From: Pseudomonadota bacterium
GTDB taxonomy: Bacteria > Pseudomonadota > Gammaproteobacteria > Steroidobacterales > Steroidobacteraceae
Assembly: GCA_021847105.1 (NCBI GenBank)
Contig: JAJZUT010000012.1
Span: 52,016 to 116,015 of the forward strand
Direction of reading: 5' to 3'
Length of the DNA stretch: 64,000 bases
Shown here piece after piece: positions 26,004 through 35,275 of the stretch. The translations under genes and the position numbers were made by a program. The notes under the pieces are model-generated. The model worked only from the letters and a program-made list of their open reading frames with translations. It was not told the DNA's origin and ran no database searches. Position 1 is the first letter of the stretch. Every line of letters starts with the position of its first letter.

Positions 26004-26576
26004 ACCATCAGCTATGCCGTCTGATGAATAGTGTGAGCACGCTCGCACGGCACGCCACGACCCAATGGCCACGTCAAAGCTAAGCGGGAAAACTCCAAAC
26101 CAACTGACCTTGGTTTCGCGAATCCCGATAGGTAATTCTACGTATGTGGCGCCCCGCCACCCATCGACAAAGAAGCGTTTCCGCCGAGACCCCGACGCAG
26201 TCAGCGCCGCTGCTGGTCACGCGACGACGCTCTGCGATTTCTCTGGCCGCGATGTACCGCGGCAATCGCGGCGGCGACATGCAGTTTGGAGAGCAGAAAG
26301 ATACCGCGCCGCGAAGGGCTTGAGATTCCGCTTGTGCCGTCGCAACAATGACGCTCTTTCGGGCACGCGCGGCGCGAGCGGCATCGTGCACCGGATGGTC
26401 TGTCAGAATGCGCCGCCGAAATCAGACATTTCGCACGACCCGCAAAGAAGCTCCCGCGCGAGGCATTCCTCGGGCCTTACCCCGTTGACCGGCTCACGAG
26501 TCCACGCCCGACCGATGGCACGCCGCGACGGTGTCAGCACCTGGGCAATACTGAGCACGGCGCAGGCAGTGGAGCT
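26004..26576. other. Gene-poor edge of the tRNA-Val island
   Basis: No convincing gene was found. Frames open here (for example 26065-27057 on the plus strand and 26080-26391 on the minus strand) have no recognisable domain, no ribosome-binding site and random-looking composition. The stretch is less GC-rich and probably holds decayed island DNA. I looked for a duplicate of the tRNA-Val 3' end that would mark the far attachment site and did not see one. Confidence 0.4.
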
Positions 26577-26837
26577 TCAGGCTCTGAACCACCACGGAGC
26601 AGGCGATCCGGAGAACGGACTGGCGCGCCATGCGGTGCGACACGGGTCCGCGGGAACCTCGAGTGCGCAAGCTAGAAGCGCACGCGCCGTTGCTGTCGGT
26701 ACCCGAGCCGCCAGCGCGGGCCTCCTGCCAGGATCTCCTGAAACAGGCCATCCCTCGTCATCGGCGAGTTCATGGGGCGTTTCGCGCGATTTCAGGCACT
26801 TGATCGCCCGCTTGTTCAGCTTGCGCTTCGCGCTCAC
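26577..26837 (-). pseudogene. Frameshifted remnant of a second tyrosine integrase (N-terminal domain)
   Basis: The frame starting at 26837 reads MSAKRKLNKRAIKCLKS and then ELADDEG, which parallels the intact integrase of this island (KLSDRTIKALKP ... KAADGEG). In another frame the same strand continues DGLFQEILAGGPRWRLGYRQ, matching integrase text of the type DGLYIELTPAGGKLWRLKYR. A single frameshift near 26,760 therefore separates two halves of an arm-DNA-binding domain. No catalytic domain remains downstream. This is a decayed integrase start, oriented like the intact one. Confidence 0.6.
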
Positions 26838-26936
26838 GGAACCATGCCCTCAATCAAACAGGACGGATAGCGCACCTGTCCGCATTCGACACGGTCTGCC
26901 GCACGCCCTCCAACCGATCCAACAGGGTGTTGGTGC

Positions 26937-27227
26937 TCATGCTTCGCCCCCCTGCTCTTGCCCGCGCATCCACGCCTTCAGAGTCACCCAGCGCCATCTC
27001 GTGCGGCAGCCGATGTGCACCGGATGCACGAAGTCAGGACGCTTGCGGAGCAGGTGAAACGTGCTCAACGGCACGTTCAAGATGCTAGCCACCTGCTCGT
27101 TGCGGAGCAGTGCGTCATCGGCCAGTTTGTCGATATCGACCGCGCCGAGCCGCGCGATGCGGGCGGGCCCAGTCTCAGACTTGGGAAGTGCGCACCGGAC
27201 TGCGCGGCAGACAGAATCGGATTTCAT
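26937..27227 (-). CDS. AlpA-like/excisionase-type small DNA-binding protein
   Basis: A 96-residue protein. The ATG at 27227 is preceded by AGAGGGA at 8-nt spacing; an open extension to 27398 has no support. A winged-helix/MerR-type fold is suggested by LLRNEQVASILNVPLSTFHLLRKRPDF and HIGCRTRWRWVTLKAWMRGQ, the pattern of AlpA-family regulators (recognise the site, then a wing with an RWR or RW turn). Such proteins act as recombination directionality factors or integrase activators in tRNA islands. It lies at the far side of the island from the intact integrase, on the same strand. Confidence 0.7.
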   Translation of the reverse strand: MKSDSVCRAVRCALPKSETGPARIARLGAVDIDKLADDALLRNEQVASILNVPLSTFHLLRKRPDFVHPVHIGCRTRWRWVTLKAWMRGQEQGGEA

Positions 27228-27318
27228 AACCGTGGTCCCTCTGGGGTTGAACACGGCTAAACAAGTTATGCGCTCTCGCGCCGGCTGGGCGGAAGTTATC
27301 GAGGCAATTTTCGGGCGG

Positions 27319-27813
27319 TTATCTTCCGGGCCGCAGTGAGCGGTCGGTGATGCTCGCGCCGGTGGCGGCCTCGGCAATGTCGCGCGCGGTGCTGGCATCC
27401 ACGATCTTGACGAAGTGTCGCCCGATGATCCGCGCTTGCCGCTCGGCCTTAGTGCCTCTCCGCTTCGCGGCGGTGCCGATCTTGCACTCGGTCAGGTCGC
27501 GCAGGAGCGCCACCACTACCTCGGGCCGGGTCAGTGCATACCGCAGCGCAGCTCGGGGCCGGGTGTTGCCGTCCATCGCGCAGGCCATCGCGGCGGCTTC
27601 GGCAATCGCCGGCAGTGTCAGCGGGTCAGCAGGCACCAGCCAGTCGAGCGGCGCGCCGGTGGCGGCCAGCGCCTCGATTGCGTCAGCGAGCTTGCCGGCA
27701 GCGTCCTGCACGCGCATCAGCGCCTCGGTTGTGTTTGCTTGGTCTGTGACGTTGAAAGGAACCAGCGCCTCGGCCAGCGCCATCAGGACGATCTCGCCGG
27801 CATCTCGGCTCAT
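27319..27813 (-). CDS. Hypothetical island protein, 164 aa
   Basis: Not recognised. It is an acidic-to-neutral, alanine-rich protein with regular helices (AAGKLADAIEALAATGAP; AIAEAAAMACAMDG) and a basic patch KRRGTKAERQARIIGRHFVKIV near the C-terminus that could bind nucleic acid. No signal peptide, membrane segment or enzyme motif. Its ATG overlaps the stop of the upstream 101-residue gene by 4 bp (ATGA), so the two are almost certainly co-translated. It lies between higBA and the AlpA-like gene of the tRNA-Val island. Confidence 0.6.
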   Translation of the reverse strand: MSRDAGEIVLMALAEALVPFNVTDQANTTEALMRVQDAAGKLADAIEALAATGAPLDWLVPADPLTLPAIAEAAAMACAMDGNTRPRAALRYALTRPEVVVALLRDLTECKIGTAAKRRGTKAERQARIIGRHFVKIVDASTARDIAEAATGASITDRSLRPGR

Positions 27814-28115
27814 CGCGGCGCATCGCGCGGCGAGCCTGCTCCATGCGGTGCCAATGGGGCCTTTTCTAGCCGCTCGATCATGCGGCGCAATTCGGCTTGC
27901 GTTGCCCGGTTGCCGAGGTGCGGCATCATCCTCGTCATCACCGGGAACGGGTAGTGCGAGCCGTACAGCTCAGAGCCGTATGGTGCGCCAGGCTCGGGCG
28001 TTTCGGTGCGCGTGACGTTCGGCCAGCCGGCAGGCGGGTCGCCTCTCAACTGCGCCAGCGCGCGCCGTAGCAGCAGCGTAGTGCGGGCGGTCTCCCTTCG
28101 GAGTCGGTTTGCCAT
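27810..28115 (-). CDS. Hypothetical island protein, 101 aa
   Basis: Not recognised. A small protein with a basic helical N-terminus (MANRLRRETARTTLLLRRAL), a Pro/Gly/Tyr-rich centre (PEPGAPYGSELYGSHYPFP) and a helical C-terminus (QAELRRMIERLEKAPL). No membrane segment. The 4-bp stop/start overlap with the downstream 164-residue gene argues it is a real gene. It may be a partner of that protein. Confidence 0.55.
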   Translation of the reverse strand: MANRLRRETARTTLLLRRALAQLRGDPPAGWPNVTRTETPEPGAPYGSELYGSHYPFPVMTRMMPHLGNRATQAELRRMIERLEKAPLAPHGAGSPRDAPR

Positions 28116-28217
28116 GCGCGTCTCCTGTAGACGCTCCTGATAGAACCACCGCGCCAGGGCCGTCAGGATGCGGCCTTTTCGGGAGCTACCCTAGGCGCGT
28201 CAGGTTCGCGTGTCAGG

Positions 28218-28514
28218 TCAGGCCGCAGCCTCGCGCATACGCGCGATCTTCGGGCGGCGTTTCTTTTCGGCGTGCCACAGATCGTAGGCGGTCTGCATGT
28301 TGAGCCACGATTCCGCCGAGCCGCCGAGTGCGGCAGCAAGCCGGATGGCAAGCTCTGCGCTCACTGCAGCGCGTCCATTGACCACGCGGGAGAGCGCCAC
28401 GCGGGACACGCGCAGCCGCTTGGCAAACTCGGTCACCGTGATGCCGCCGTCCTTGCGCAGCACGGTATCAGCCAGGACCGCGCCGGGATGCGGTGGGTTG
28501 TACATGCGAGTCAT
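28218..28514 (-). CDS. higA: HigA-family antitoxin (XRE-type helix-turn-helix)
   Basis: A 98-residue addiction-module antitoxin. It starts MTRMYNPPHPGAVLADTVL, typical of HigA/VapI antitoxins, with an XRE helix-turn-helix at about residues 27-60 (TEFAKRLRVSRVALSRVVNG). The C-terminal region includes AESWLNMQTAYDLWHAEKK, also a family signature. It starts 11 bp after the higB stop, so the toxin gene comes first, as in higBA modules. It should neutralise HigB and repress the promoter upstream of higB. The ATG at 28514 has no strong ribosome-binding site; the frame is open to 28592, but that overlaps higB. Confidence 0.9.
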   Translation of the reverse strand: MTRMYNPPHPGAVLADTVLRKDGGITVTEFAKRLRVSRVALSRVVNGRAAVSAELAIRLAAALGGSAESWLNMQTAYDLWHAEKKRRPKIARMREAAA

Positions 28515-28525
28515 AGGTGTCTCCG

Positions 28526-28804
28526 TCAGTGATAGTCCTGATAATCGACCAGCACGGCATCCTTGCCCTCGAACTTGAACGTGAGCCGCCAATTGCCGCT
28601 CACCGAAACCGCGTAGTGCCCGGCAAGGTCTCCGTGCAGGCCGTGGAAGCGCCAGCCGGGCATGTTCATATCGTCCGGGCAGGTCGCGCCGTCCAGGCGG
28701 CCAAGTTGCACAGCGAGCCGCTTGGCGTGCTCGGGCCGGATGCCGGCTTTCGAGCCGGTCTCGAAGAATCGCTCAAGGCCGTCATGCCGAAAGCTCTTGA
28801 TCAT
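28526..28804 (-). CDS. higB: HigB/RelE-family toxin of a type II toxin-antitoxin pair
   Basis: A 92-residue RelE/ParE-superfamily toxin, expected to be a ribosome-dependent mRNA interferase. Features: MIKSFRHDGLERFFETGSKAGI at the start, the central GWRFHGLHGDLAGHYAVSVSGNWRLTF block and the C-terminal VLVDYQDYH, all standard for HigB of the host-inhibition type. It precedes higA by 11 bp. The promoter predicted upstream places the transcript start at or within a base of its ATG, so its message may be leaderless, which would keep toxin synthesis low relative to antitoxin. Confidence 0.9.
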   Translation of the reverse strand: MIKSFRHDGLERFFETGSKAGIRPEHAKRLAVQLGRLDGATCPDDMNMPGWRFHGLHGDLAGHYAVSVSGNWRLTFKFEGKDAVLVDYQDYH

Positions 28805-28809
28805 GGCCT

Positions 28810-28838
28810 AGCGTATCGCGTAACGCTACGCGATGCAA
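28810..28838 (-). promoter_or_regulatory. higBA promoter with overlapping inverted-repeat operator
   Basis: On the minus strand TTGCAT (28833-28838) and TACGCT (28810-28815) are 17 bp apart. An inverted repeat with arms GTATCGCGTA (28813-28822) and TACGCGATGC (28827-28836), 9 of 10 pairs matching, spans the spacer and overlaps both boxes. That is where an autorepressing HigA dimer would bind. Confidence 0.6.
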
Positions 28839-28857
28839 TGGTACGCGCTCGGATGAT

Positions 28858-30147
28858 TCAGGCAGTGCCGGCAGATCGACGGAACGGCACCACGTTTGCG
28901 CCGGTGCGCAGCGCGTCCAGATGGTCAGACCAGCTCTGCATCATCGCCCGCCGCTCGGCCAGTCGGGCGCTTCGGTTGTAGATCGCTCTCACCGATGAAT
29001 CGCGGTGTGCCAATTGCAGCTCGATTAGGTCCGGCGCATGGCCTTGCTCGTTTAGCGCGGTGCTCGCCATCGCGCGGAATCCATGCGGCACGATCCGATC
29101 AGGGCCGTGGCCCAGCCGACGCAGCGCTTGCCCCAAGGTGGCATCGGATATCGGTTTACCGGCCACCAAGCCAGGAAACAGCAGGCCGTGTGCGTTGTCC
29201 CCGGTGATTGTGCGCAGCTCGCGCAGCAGTCCCGCCACTTGTGTCGACAGCGGCACCAGATGCTCGCCGGGATTCTTCCGGCGCATCTTCATGCGCTCGC
29301 CGGGTATGCGCCACAGCGGGTCGGGGCCGTCCAAGTCGAATTCCGGCCAGCGGGCGTTGCGCAGCTCGCCGGGTCGGGTGAATACGTGCGGCAGGATGCG
29401 CAGGCAGTAGACGGTGCTCGGATCGCCGCCGTAGGTGTGGATTGCCTTCATCAGCTCCGCGATCTCTGCGGGCTTGGTCACGGTGGCGTACTTCTCGGAC
29501 TGCACCGCAGGCAGCAGATCGCCAATGTCCGCCGCCACGTCGCGCTCGGCCTCGCCTTCGGCCACCGCGTGGCGCAGCACACGGCCAATCTGAGCCAGCG
29601 CGCGGCGGGCGTTCTCTCCGTGCCCTTCAGCCGCGATTCCCAGCACCACAGGCCGAATGTCAGCCGGTGCCAGCGTTCGGGCCGGAACGTTCCCAAGCTT
29701 CGGCGTCCACAGCGCCAGCAGATGCCGCTCGCGTTTCTCGGTGGACGGTGCCCAGGCTTGCTTGTCCGCCCAGGCGGTGGCCAGCTCGGCCATGCTCTTG
29801 CCGGCCCCCTGGAGTTGATCGCGCGCAGGGTCGATCCCGTCCCGCAGCCTCGCGCGTGCTTCGGTGGCCTTCGCGCGGGCGACCTCCACGGTGATATCCG
29901 GCCACGGGCCGAACGAGAGCCGCTTTTCCTTGCCGCCGAATCTGTACTTGAGTCGCCACAACTTGCCGCCAGCCGGGGTCAACTCGATATAAAGCCCCTC
30001 GCCATCGGCGGCCTTGAAGGGCCTTGCGGCGGGTTTCAGGGCCTTGATCGTCCGGTCGCTCAGCTTGCGGTCACGCGCATGGGAAGATGCCCCCAGTTGG
30101 TTAGAGCGGATGCCCCAACTGCCCCCAACCATGCCCCCACTTTGCAC
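28858..30147 (-). CDS. Tyrosine recombinase/integrase of the tRNA-Val island
   Basis: A 429-residue P4/DUF4102-type integrase. The N-terminal arm-binding domain (about 27-115: KLSDRTIKALKP, DGEGLYIELTPAGGKLWRLKYR, SFGPWPDITVEVARAKA) is followed by a core-binding domain and the catalytic domain. The catalytic residues are Arg in FTRPGELRNARW, His-x-x-Arg in HGFRAMASTAL, His in LAHRD and the nucleophile Tyr in IYNRSA. The frame opens with GTG at 30147; an internal ATG at 30132 is an alternative. It lies 102 bp from the 3' end of tRNA-Val and points away from it, the standard arrangement for an element integrated at a tRNA gene. It looks functional. Confidence 0.93.
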   Translation of the reverse strand: MQSGGMVGGSWGIRSNQLGASSHARDRKLSDRTIKALKPAARPFKAADGEGLYIELTPAGGKLWRLKYRFGGKEKRLSFGPWPDITVEVARAKATEARARLRDGIDPARDQLQGAGKSMAELATAWADKQAWAPSTEKRERHLLALWTPKLGNVPARTLAPADIRPVVLGIAAEGHGENARRALAQIGRVLRHAVAEGEAERDVAADIGDLLPAVQSEKYATVTKPAEIAELMKAIHTYGGDPSTVYCLRILPHVFTRPGELRNARWPEFDLDGPDPLWRIPGERMKMRRKNPGEHLVPLSTQVAGLLRELRTITGDNAHGLLFPGLVAGKPISDATLGQALRRLGHGPDRIVPHGFRAMASTALNEQGHAPDLIELQLAHRDSSVRAIYNRSARLAERRAMMQSWSDHLDALRTGANVVPFRRSAGTA

Positions 30148-30249
30148 GATCTCGCAAGGTCTAACGGTGTCCCGCCTTCTACAATTCTCCGCTAAGTTAT
30201 TAATTTATTGGTTATTCGGAACAAAGCGGGAGAGCGCTGAATGGGGTAT

Positions 30250-30325
30250 TGGTGGGTGCTGAGGGGCTCGAACCCCCGACATTCGCCGTGTAAAGGCGAC
30301 GCTCTACCAACTGAGCTAAGCACCC
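30250..30325 (-). tRNA. tRNA-Val (TAC), integration site of the island
   Basis: A 76-nt cloverleaf on the minus strand with encoded CCA. The acceptor stem is GGGTGCT/AGCACCC, the anticodon stem TCGCC/GGCGA encloses TTTACAC (anticodon TAC), and the T-arm is GGGGTTCGAGCCCC. The adjacent integrase lies 3' of the gene, so this tRNA is the likely attachment site. Confidence 0.97.
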
Positions 30326-30437
30326 TCGTCTCTCTCGCCCCGCCGCACCGACGTTCGGCTTGCGGCACAGCTCGTCCACGCCTCGCAACCGACCCGGAGG
30401 GACGCGGCACGCGCCCCCTCGTCCCATTCGCCGCCGG

Positions 30438-32897
30438 CTAGTGCGCCGGCGTCACCTGTTTGCGGCCGTTGCGCCGGCCGCGCCGACCCGTGGACACCAC
30501 CGCTTCGCCCGCCGGTGCTGCCACCGCGGGCTCGTCACGACTCAGCGGCACCGGCTGCTGGGTCAGCGCCAGCGCAAGCACCTCGTCGATCCACTTGACC
30601 GGCTTGATCTCGAGGTTGCCCTTGATGTTGTCCGGGATCTCCACCAGATCCTTGCGATTCTCATCCGGAATCAGCACGGTCTTGATGCCTCCGCGATGCG
30701 CGGCGAGGAGTTTCTCCTTCAGTCCGCCAATCGGTAACACCTCCCCGCGCAGCGTGATCTCCCCGGTCATCGCCACGTCCGAGCGCACCGGGATGCGTGT
30801 CAGCGCCGAGACCAGTGCGGTGCACATACCGATGCCGGCACTCGGGCCGTCCTTGGGCGTCGCACCCTCCGGAATGTGCAGATGCACGTCGAGCTTCTGA
30901 TAGAAGTCGCCCTCCAGACCGAGCACCTGCGCGCGGCTGCGCACCACGGTCATCGCGGCCTGGATGGACTCCTGCATCACCTCGCCGAGCTGGCCGGTGT
31001 GCTGCAATTTGCCCTTGCCGGGCACCACCGCCGCTTCGATCGTGAGCAGTTCCCCGCCCACCTCGGTCCAGGCGAGCCCGGTGACCTGGCCGACGCGGTT
31101 CTGATCCTCGGCCTTACCGTAGCGGAAGCGGCGCACGCCGAGGAATTTCTCCAGGTTGCGCGAGCTGACGCTCACCTGCCGCTCGTCCTTCTTGTGCAGC
31201 AGCAACTGCTTGACGGCCTTGCGGCAGATTTTCGCAATTTCCCGCTCGAGGTTACGCACGCCCGCCTCGCGCGTGTAGTAACGCACGATGTCGAGCAGGG
31301 CGGCATCAGCGACCTTGAGCTCCTCGTCCTTCAGGCCGTTGCTCTTCATCTGCTTCGGCACCAGGTAGCGCCGAGCGATGTTCATCTTCTCATCCTCGGT
31401 GTACCCCGGGAGTCGGATCACCTCCATGCGATCGAGCAGCGGGGCCGGGATGTTCAGGCTGTTCGCCGTACAGACGAACATGACCTCGGACAGATCGAGA
31501 TCGACCTCGAGGTAATGGTCGTTGAACGTGGTGTTCTGCTCCGGGTCGAGCACCTCGAGCAGTGCCGAGGACGGATCGCCGCGGAAGTCCATCGACATCT
31601 TGTCGACTTCATCGAGCAGGAACAGCGGGTTGTGCACGCCCGCCTTGGACATGTTCTGCACGATTTTGCCCGGCAACGAGCCGATGTAGGTGCGCCGATG
31701 ACCGCGGATCTCCGCCTCATCGCGCACGCCGCCGAGCGACATGCGCACGAACTTGCGGTTGGTCGCCCGCGCAATGCTCTGCCCCAGGGAGGTCTTGCCC
31801 ACCCCAGGGGGCCCCACCAGGCACAGGATCGGGCCCTTGAGCTTCTCGACGCGCTGTTGCACGGCGAGGTACTCGACGATGCGCTCCTTGACCTTCTCGA
31901 GCCCGTAATGATCCTCATCGAGCACCTGCTCGGCACGGGCGATGTCCTTGATGATCTTGGTGCGCTTCTTCCACGGCACCTTGACCAGCCAGTCGATGTA
32001 ATTGCGCACCACGGTGGCTTCGGCCGACATGGGCGACATCATCTTCAGCTTATTCAGCTCGCTGGTCGCCTTCTCGCGCGCCTCTTTGGGCATGCCGGCG
32101 CGCGCAATGCGGCCCTCGAGGTCGGCCAGTTCGTTGCCGCCCTCGTCCATCTCACCCAGTTCCTTCTGGATGGCCTTCATCTGCTCGTTGAGGTAGTACT
32201 CGCGCTGGCTCTTCTCCATCTGCGCCTTGACGCGGCCGCGGATGCGCTTCTCGATCTGCAGCACGTCGAGCTCGCCCTCGATCGCGACCAGAATGTGCTC
32301 GAGACGCTTCTTGACGTCGAGAATCTCGAGTACTTTCTGCTTCTCGGCCAGCTTGACCGACATGTGCGCCGCGACGGTATCGGCGAGGCGCCCGGCCTGC
32401 TCGATGCCGGCGAGCGCCGTGAGCACCTCGGGCGGGACCTTCTTGTTGAGCTTGACGTACTGCTCGAACTGCGAGATCACGGAGCGGGCCATGACGTCCA
32501 TTTCCCGCTCGTCATACGCCTCGGCGTCCGGCAACAGCTCGATTTCCGCCGAGTAGTACTCCCCCGGAGTGAGCCGGTCGATACGCGCCCGGTCCACTCC
32601 CTCGACCAGCACCTTCACGGTGCCATCGGGAAGCTTCAGCAACTGCAGGATGCTGGCCACGGTGCCGATGCGATACAGATCATCGGCCTTCGGGTCATCG
32701 ACATCGGCCTGCTTCTGGGCCACCAGCATGATGCGCCGGTCGGCACGCATCGCGACCTCGAGCGCCTCGATAGATTTCTCCCGGCCGACGAACAGCGGGA
32801 TCACCATGTGCGGGTAGACAACAACATCCCGCAGCGGCAGCACGGGAACGCCCCGCGGAGCCACTACAGGCTGGGTAGAGGGGTTGGATTCAGACAC
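30438..32897 (-). CDS. lon: ATP-dependent protease Lon
   Basis: A roughly 819-residue Lon (family about 780-820). The N-terminal substrate-binding domain ([20 protein letters not shown]) is followed by a long coiled region, an AAA+ module with Walker [13 protein letters not shown] and Walker [12 protein letters not shown], and the C-terminal protease domain. The protease dyad is Ser in [11 protein letters not shown] and Lys in [13 protein letters not shown] prefer the GTG at 32897 because GAGG sits 8 nt upstream; a TTG at 32903 in frame is too close to that site. It degrades misfolded and regulatory proteins in the cytoplasm. It follows clpX by 61 bp. Confidence 0.97.
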   Translation of the reverse strand: MSESNPSTQPVVAPRGVPVLPLRDVVVYPHMVIPLFVGREKSIEALEVAMRADRRIMLVAQKQADVDDPKADDLYRIGTVASILQLLKLPDGTVKVLVEGVDRARIDRLTPGEYYSAEIELLPDAEAYDEREMDVMARSVISQFEQYVKLNKKVPPEVLTALAGIEQAGRLADTVAAHMSVKLAEKQKVLEILDVKKRLEHILVAIEGELDVLQIEKRIRGRVKAQMEKSQREYYLNEQMKAIQKELGEMDEGGNELADLEGRIARAGMPKEAREKATSELNKLKMMSPMSAEATVVRNYIDWLVKVPWKKRTKIIKDIARAEQVLDEDHYGLEKVKERIVEYLAVQQRVEKLKGPILCLVGPPGVGKTSLGQSIARATNRKFVRMSLGGVRDEAEIRGHRRTYIGSLPGKIVQNMSKAGVHNPLFLLDEVDKMSMDFRGDPSSALLEVLDPEQNTTFNDHYLEVDLDLSEVMFVCTANSLNIPAPLLDRMEVIRLPGYTEDEKMNIARRYLVPKQMKSNGLKDEELKVADAALLDIVRYYTREAGVRNLEREIAKICRKAVKQLLLHKKDERQVSVSSRNLEKFLGVRRFRYGKAEDQNRVGQVTGLAWTEVGGELLTIEAAVVPGKGKLQHTGQLGEVMQESIQAAMTVVRSRAQVLGLEGDFYQKLDVHLHIPEGATPKDGPSAGIGMCTALVSALTRIPVRSDVAMTGEITLRGEVLPIGGLKEKLLAAHRGGIKTVLIPDENRKDLVEIPDNIKGNLEIKPVKWIDEVLALALTQQPVPLSRDEPAVAAPAGEAVVSTGRRGRRNGRKQVTPAH

Positions 32898-32958
32898 GCT
32901 CAAAGCCTCGGTTGATTGAGCCGGCGAGTCAGGCGCGGCTGGCGCGCAGCGCGCGCGC

Positions 32959-34269
32959 TCAGTGGCCTGCGGCCCGCCGGGGTTCCTCGGCGCCGGCAGC
33001 CCGGCTTTCCTCGGTGCGATAGACGACGTAGGGCGCGCTCGACCCGTCGATCACGGTCTCATCGACCACGACCTTGGCCACATCCCGCAGCGTCGGTAGG
33101 TCGTACATGGTGTCGAGCAGCACCGTTTCAAGGATGGTGCGCAGCCCCCGCGCGCCGGTCTTGCGCTGCATGGCGCGGCGCGCCACCGCACGCAGAGCGT
33201 CGTCGCGGAACTCGAGATCCGAGCCCTCCATCTCGAACAGGCGCCGGTACTGCTTGGTGAGCGCATTCTTCGGTTCGGTGAGAATCGACACCAGGGCCGC
33301 CTCATCGAGTTCATCGAGCGTGGCGACCACCGGCAGACGGCCGACGAACTCGGGAATCAGGCCGAACTTGATCAGATCCTCCGGCTCCACGTCGTGGAAC
33401 AGGTCGCTGCCGTGCGGACGTTCCTGGGCGGTGCGCACCTCGGAGGTGAAACCGATACCGCTCTTCTGGGTGCGGTTGAGGATGATCTTCTCCAGGCCCG
33501 CAAACGCCCCACCGCAGATGAACAGGATGTTGCTGGTGTCGACCTGCAGGAACTCCTGCTGCGGATGCTTGCGCCCGCCCTGCGGCGGCACCGAGGCGAC
33601 GGTGCCTTCGATGAGCTTCAGCAGCGCCTGCTGCACGCCCTCGCCCGAGACATCCCGGGTGATCGAGGGGTTGTCCGATTTACGCGAGATCTTGTCGATC
33701 TCATCGATGTAGACGATGCCGGTCTGCGCCTTCTCGACGTCGTAATCGCACTTCTGCAGCAGCTTCTGGATGATGTTCTCGACGTCCTCGCCGACGTACC
33801 CAGCCTCGGTGAGGGTGGTGGCATCGGCGATGGTGAAGGGCACATTGAGCAGCCGTGCCAGGGTCTCGGCGAGCAGCGTCTTGCCGCAACCGGTGGGGCC
33901 GATGAGCAGGATGTTGCTCTTGGCGATCTCGACCTCGTCCTTGGCACGGGCACCGGCGGTGCGGGTCTGCAGGCGCTTGTAATGGTTGTACACGGCCACC
34001 GAGAGCACCTTCTTGGCGCGCTCCTGGCCGATCACGTACTCATCGAGCACCTTCTTGATCTCGTGCGGCTTCGGCAGCTTGTCGCGGGCGCGCTCGGCGC
34101 GGTCCTCGAGTTCCTCGCGAATGATGTCGTTGCACAGCTCGACACACTCGTCGCAGACGAACACCGAGGGGCCGGCAATGAGCTTGCGCACCTCATGCTG
34201 GCTCTTCCCGCAGAACGAGCAGTAGAGAAGTTTGCCGTCGTCGTGGCGGCCGCGGGAATCGTCACTCAT
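32959..34269 (-). CDS. clpX: ATP-dependent Clp protease ATP-binding subunit ClpX
   Basis: A 436-residue AAA+ unfoldase. The N-terminal zinc-binding domain has [15 protein letters not shown] and CDECVELC (four Cys). Walker A is [12 protein letters not shown] and Walker B is VYIDEIDKI. Pore-loop and IGF-type loop regions for ClpP docking are expected around GIGFTSEVR. The ATG has TGAGGG upstream. It lies between clpP (256 bp away) and lon (61 bp away). The large gap to clpP contains its own promoter candidate, so clpX can probably be expressed apart from clpP. Confidence 0.97.
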   Translation of the reverse strand: MSDDSRGRHDDGKLLYCSFCGKSQHEVRKLIAGPSVFVCDECVELCNDIIREELEDRAERARDKLPKPHEIKKVLDEYVIGQERAKKVLSVAVYNHYKRLQTRTAGARAKDEVEIAKSNILLIGPTGCGKTLLAETLARLLNVPFTIADATTLTEAGYVGEDVENIIQKLLQKCDYDVEKAQTGIVYIDEIDKISRKSDNPSITRDVSGEGVQQALLKLIEGTVASVPPQGGRKHPQQEFLQVDTSNILFICGGAFAGLEKIILNRTQKSGIGFTSEVRTAQERPHGSDLFHDVEPEDLIKFGLIPEFVGRLPVVATLDELDEAALVSILTEPKNALTKQYRRLFEMEGSDLEFRDDALRAVARRAMQRKTGARGLRTILETVLLDTMYDLPTLRDVAKVVVDETVIDGSSAPYVVYRTEESRAAGAEEPRRAAGH

Positions 34270-34363
34270 TTAAAAGCCCTCAAGAGGCATGGTCTTCAAT
34301 CGTCTTTCGCAGACGTCGCGAACAGCGTCTAAATGCCCACGGTTTCCTGCTACAGATGCCGTT

Positions 34364-34393
34364 CTTATAGCACGCGGCGCGGCCGCGAGGCAA
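34364..34393 (-). promoter_or_regulatory. Putative promoter of clpX within the clpP-clpX gap
   Basis: Minus-strand TTGCCT (34388-34393) and TATAAG (34364-34369) are 18 bp apart, about 95 bp upstream of the clpX ATG. No good sigma-32 box pair was found in the same gap. Confidence 0.45.
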
Positions 34394-34525
34394 AGCACTA
34401 CGGCACTGCCAAGTCGTTGTCTCAGCGGGAATTGTTTGACGGAATTCACTTCTTGACAAAGAAAGCGGGCCGCACCCTCTCGACCGTCCGCACCCACTGG
34501 TCCCTTGCCCTGGCAGTGGGGGCGC

Positions 34526-35155
34526 CTAGGCCGATTTTCCAGTCTCGTTCGCCATGTCGCCACGCTTCTCCAGGACCTGGTCGATCAGGCCGTAACGCTT
34601 GGCTTCCTTCCAGTCCATGAAGCGGTCGCGATCGGTGTCGAGCTTGATCTGCTCGACGCTCTGCCCGGTGTGCTTGGCGAGGATGTGGTTCAGCCGGTCG
34701 CGGGTCTCGAGCATCTCTTTGGCATGGATTTCCATGTCCGCCGCCTGACCCTGGAAGCCGCCGAGCGGCTGGTGAATCATGATGCGCGCGTGCGGCAGAC
34801 AGAACCGCTTGCCCGGGGCGCCGGCGGCCAGCAGCACCGCGCCCATGCTCGCCGCCTGTCCGACGCAGATGGTGCTCACGTCCGGCTTGATGAACTGCAT
34901 GGTGTCGTACATCGCCAGTCCGGCGCTCACCACGCCGCCCGGAGAGTTGATATAGAGCGCGATGTCCTTCTCGGGATTCTCCGACTCCAGAAACAGCAGC
35001 TGCGCCACCACGATGTTGGCGACATAATCATCGATGGGGCCAACGACGAAAATCACCCGCTCCTTCAGCAGGCGGGAATAAATATCGTAGGAGCGCTCGC
35101 CGCGGGCGGTCTGCTCGACGACGATCGGCACCAGGTTCAATCCGCGTTCATTCAT
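34526..35155 (-). CDS. clpP: ATP-dependent Clp protease proteolytic subunit ClpP
   Basis: A 209-residue serine protease that forms the tetradecameric barrel fed by ClpX. Catalytic Ser in [14 protein letters not shown] and His in [15 protein letters not shown] are intact. The active-site Asp is expected in the DRDRF region near the end. The start [19 protein letters not shown] has GGAGA 7 nt upstream. Its position between tig and clpX is the conserved order in gammaproteobacteria. Confidence 0.97.
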   Translation of the reverse strand: MNERGLNLVPIVVEQTARGERSYDIYSRLLKERVIFVVGPIDDYVANIVVAQLLFLESENPEKDIALYINSPGGVVSAGLAMYDTMQFIKPDVSTICVGQAASMGAVLLAAGAPGKRFCLPHARIMIHQPLGGFQGQAADMEIHAKEMLETRDRLNHILAKHTGQSVEQIKLDTDRDRFMDWKEAKRYGLIDQVLEKRGDMANETGKSA

Positions 35156-35275
35156 GCTCGGGTCTCCACGCTTGTCCCATTACGCTACGCAACCCGGGCC
35201 GGGCGCAAGCCCCGCCCAGCCGGACTCGCTCAGACGTTTGCCCAGTGCGGCAAGCGGCAGGCAATCCGGACGCGG

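Noticed and set aside
26080..26391. A 103-codon minus-strand frame
   Set aside because: No ribosome-binding site, no neighbour coupling and random-looking composition; possibly decayed DNA.
26065..27057. A 330-codon plus-strand frame in the island edge
   Set aside because: No domain or ribosome-binding site, and it runs across the integrase remnant and the AlpA-like gene on the other strand.
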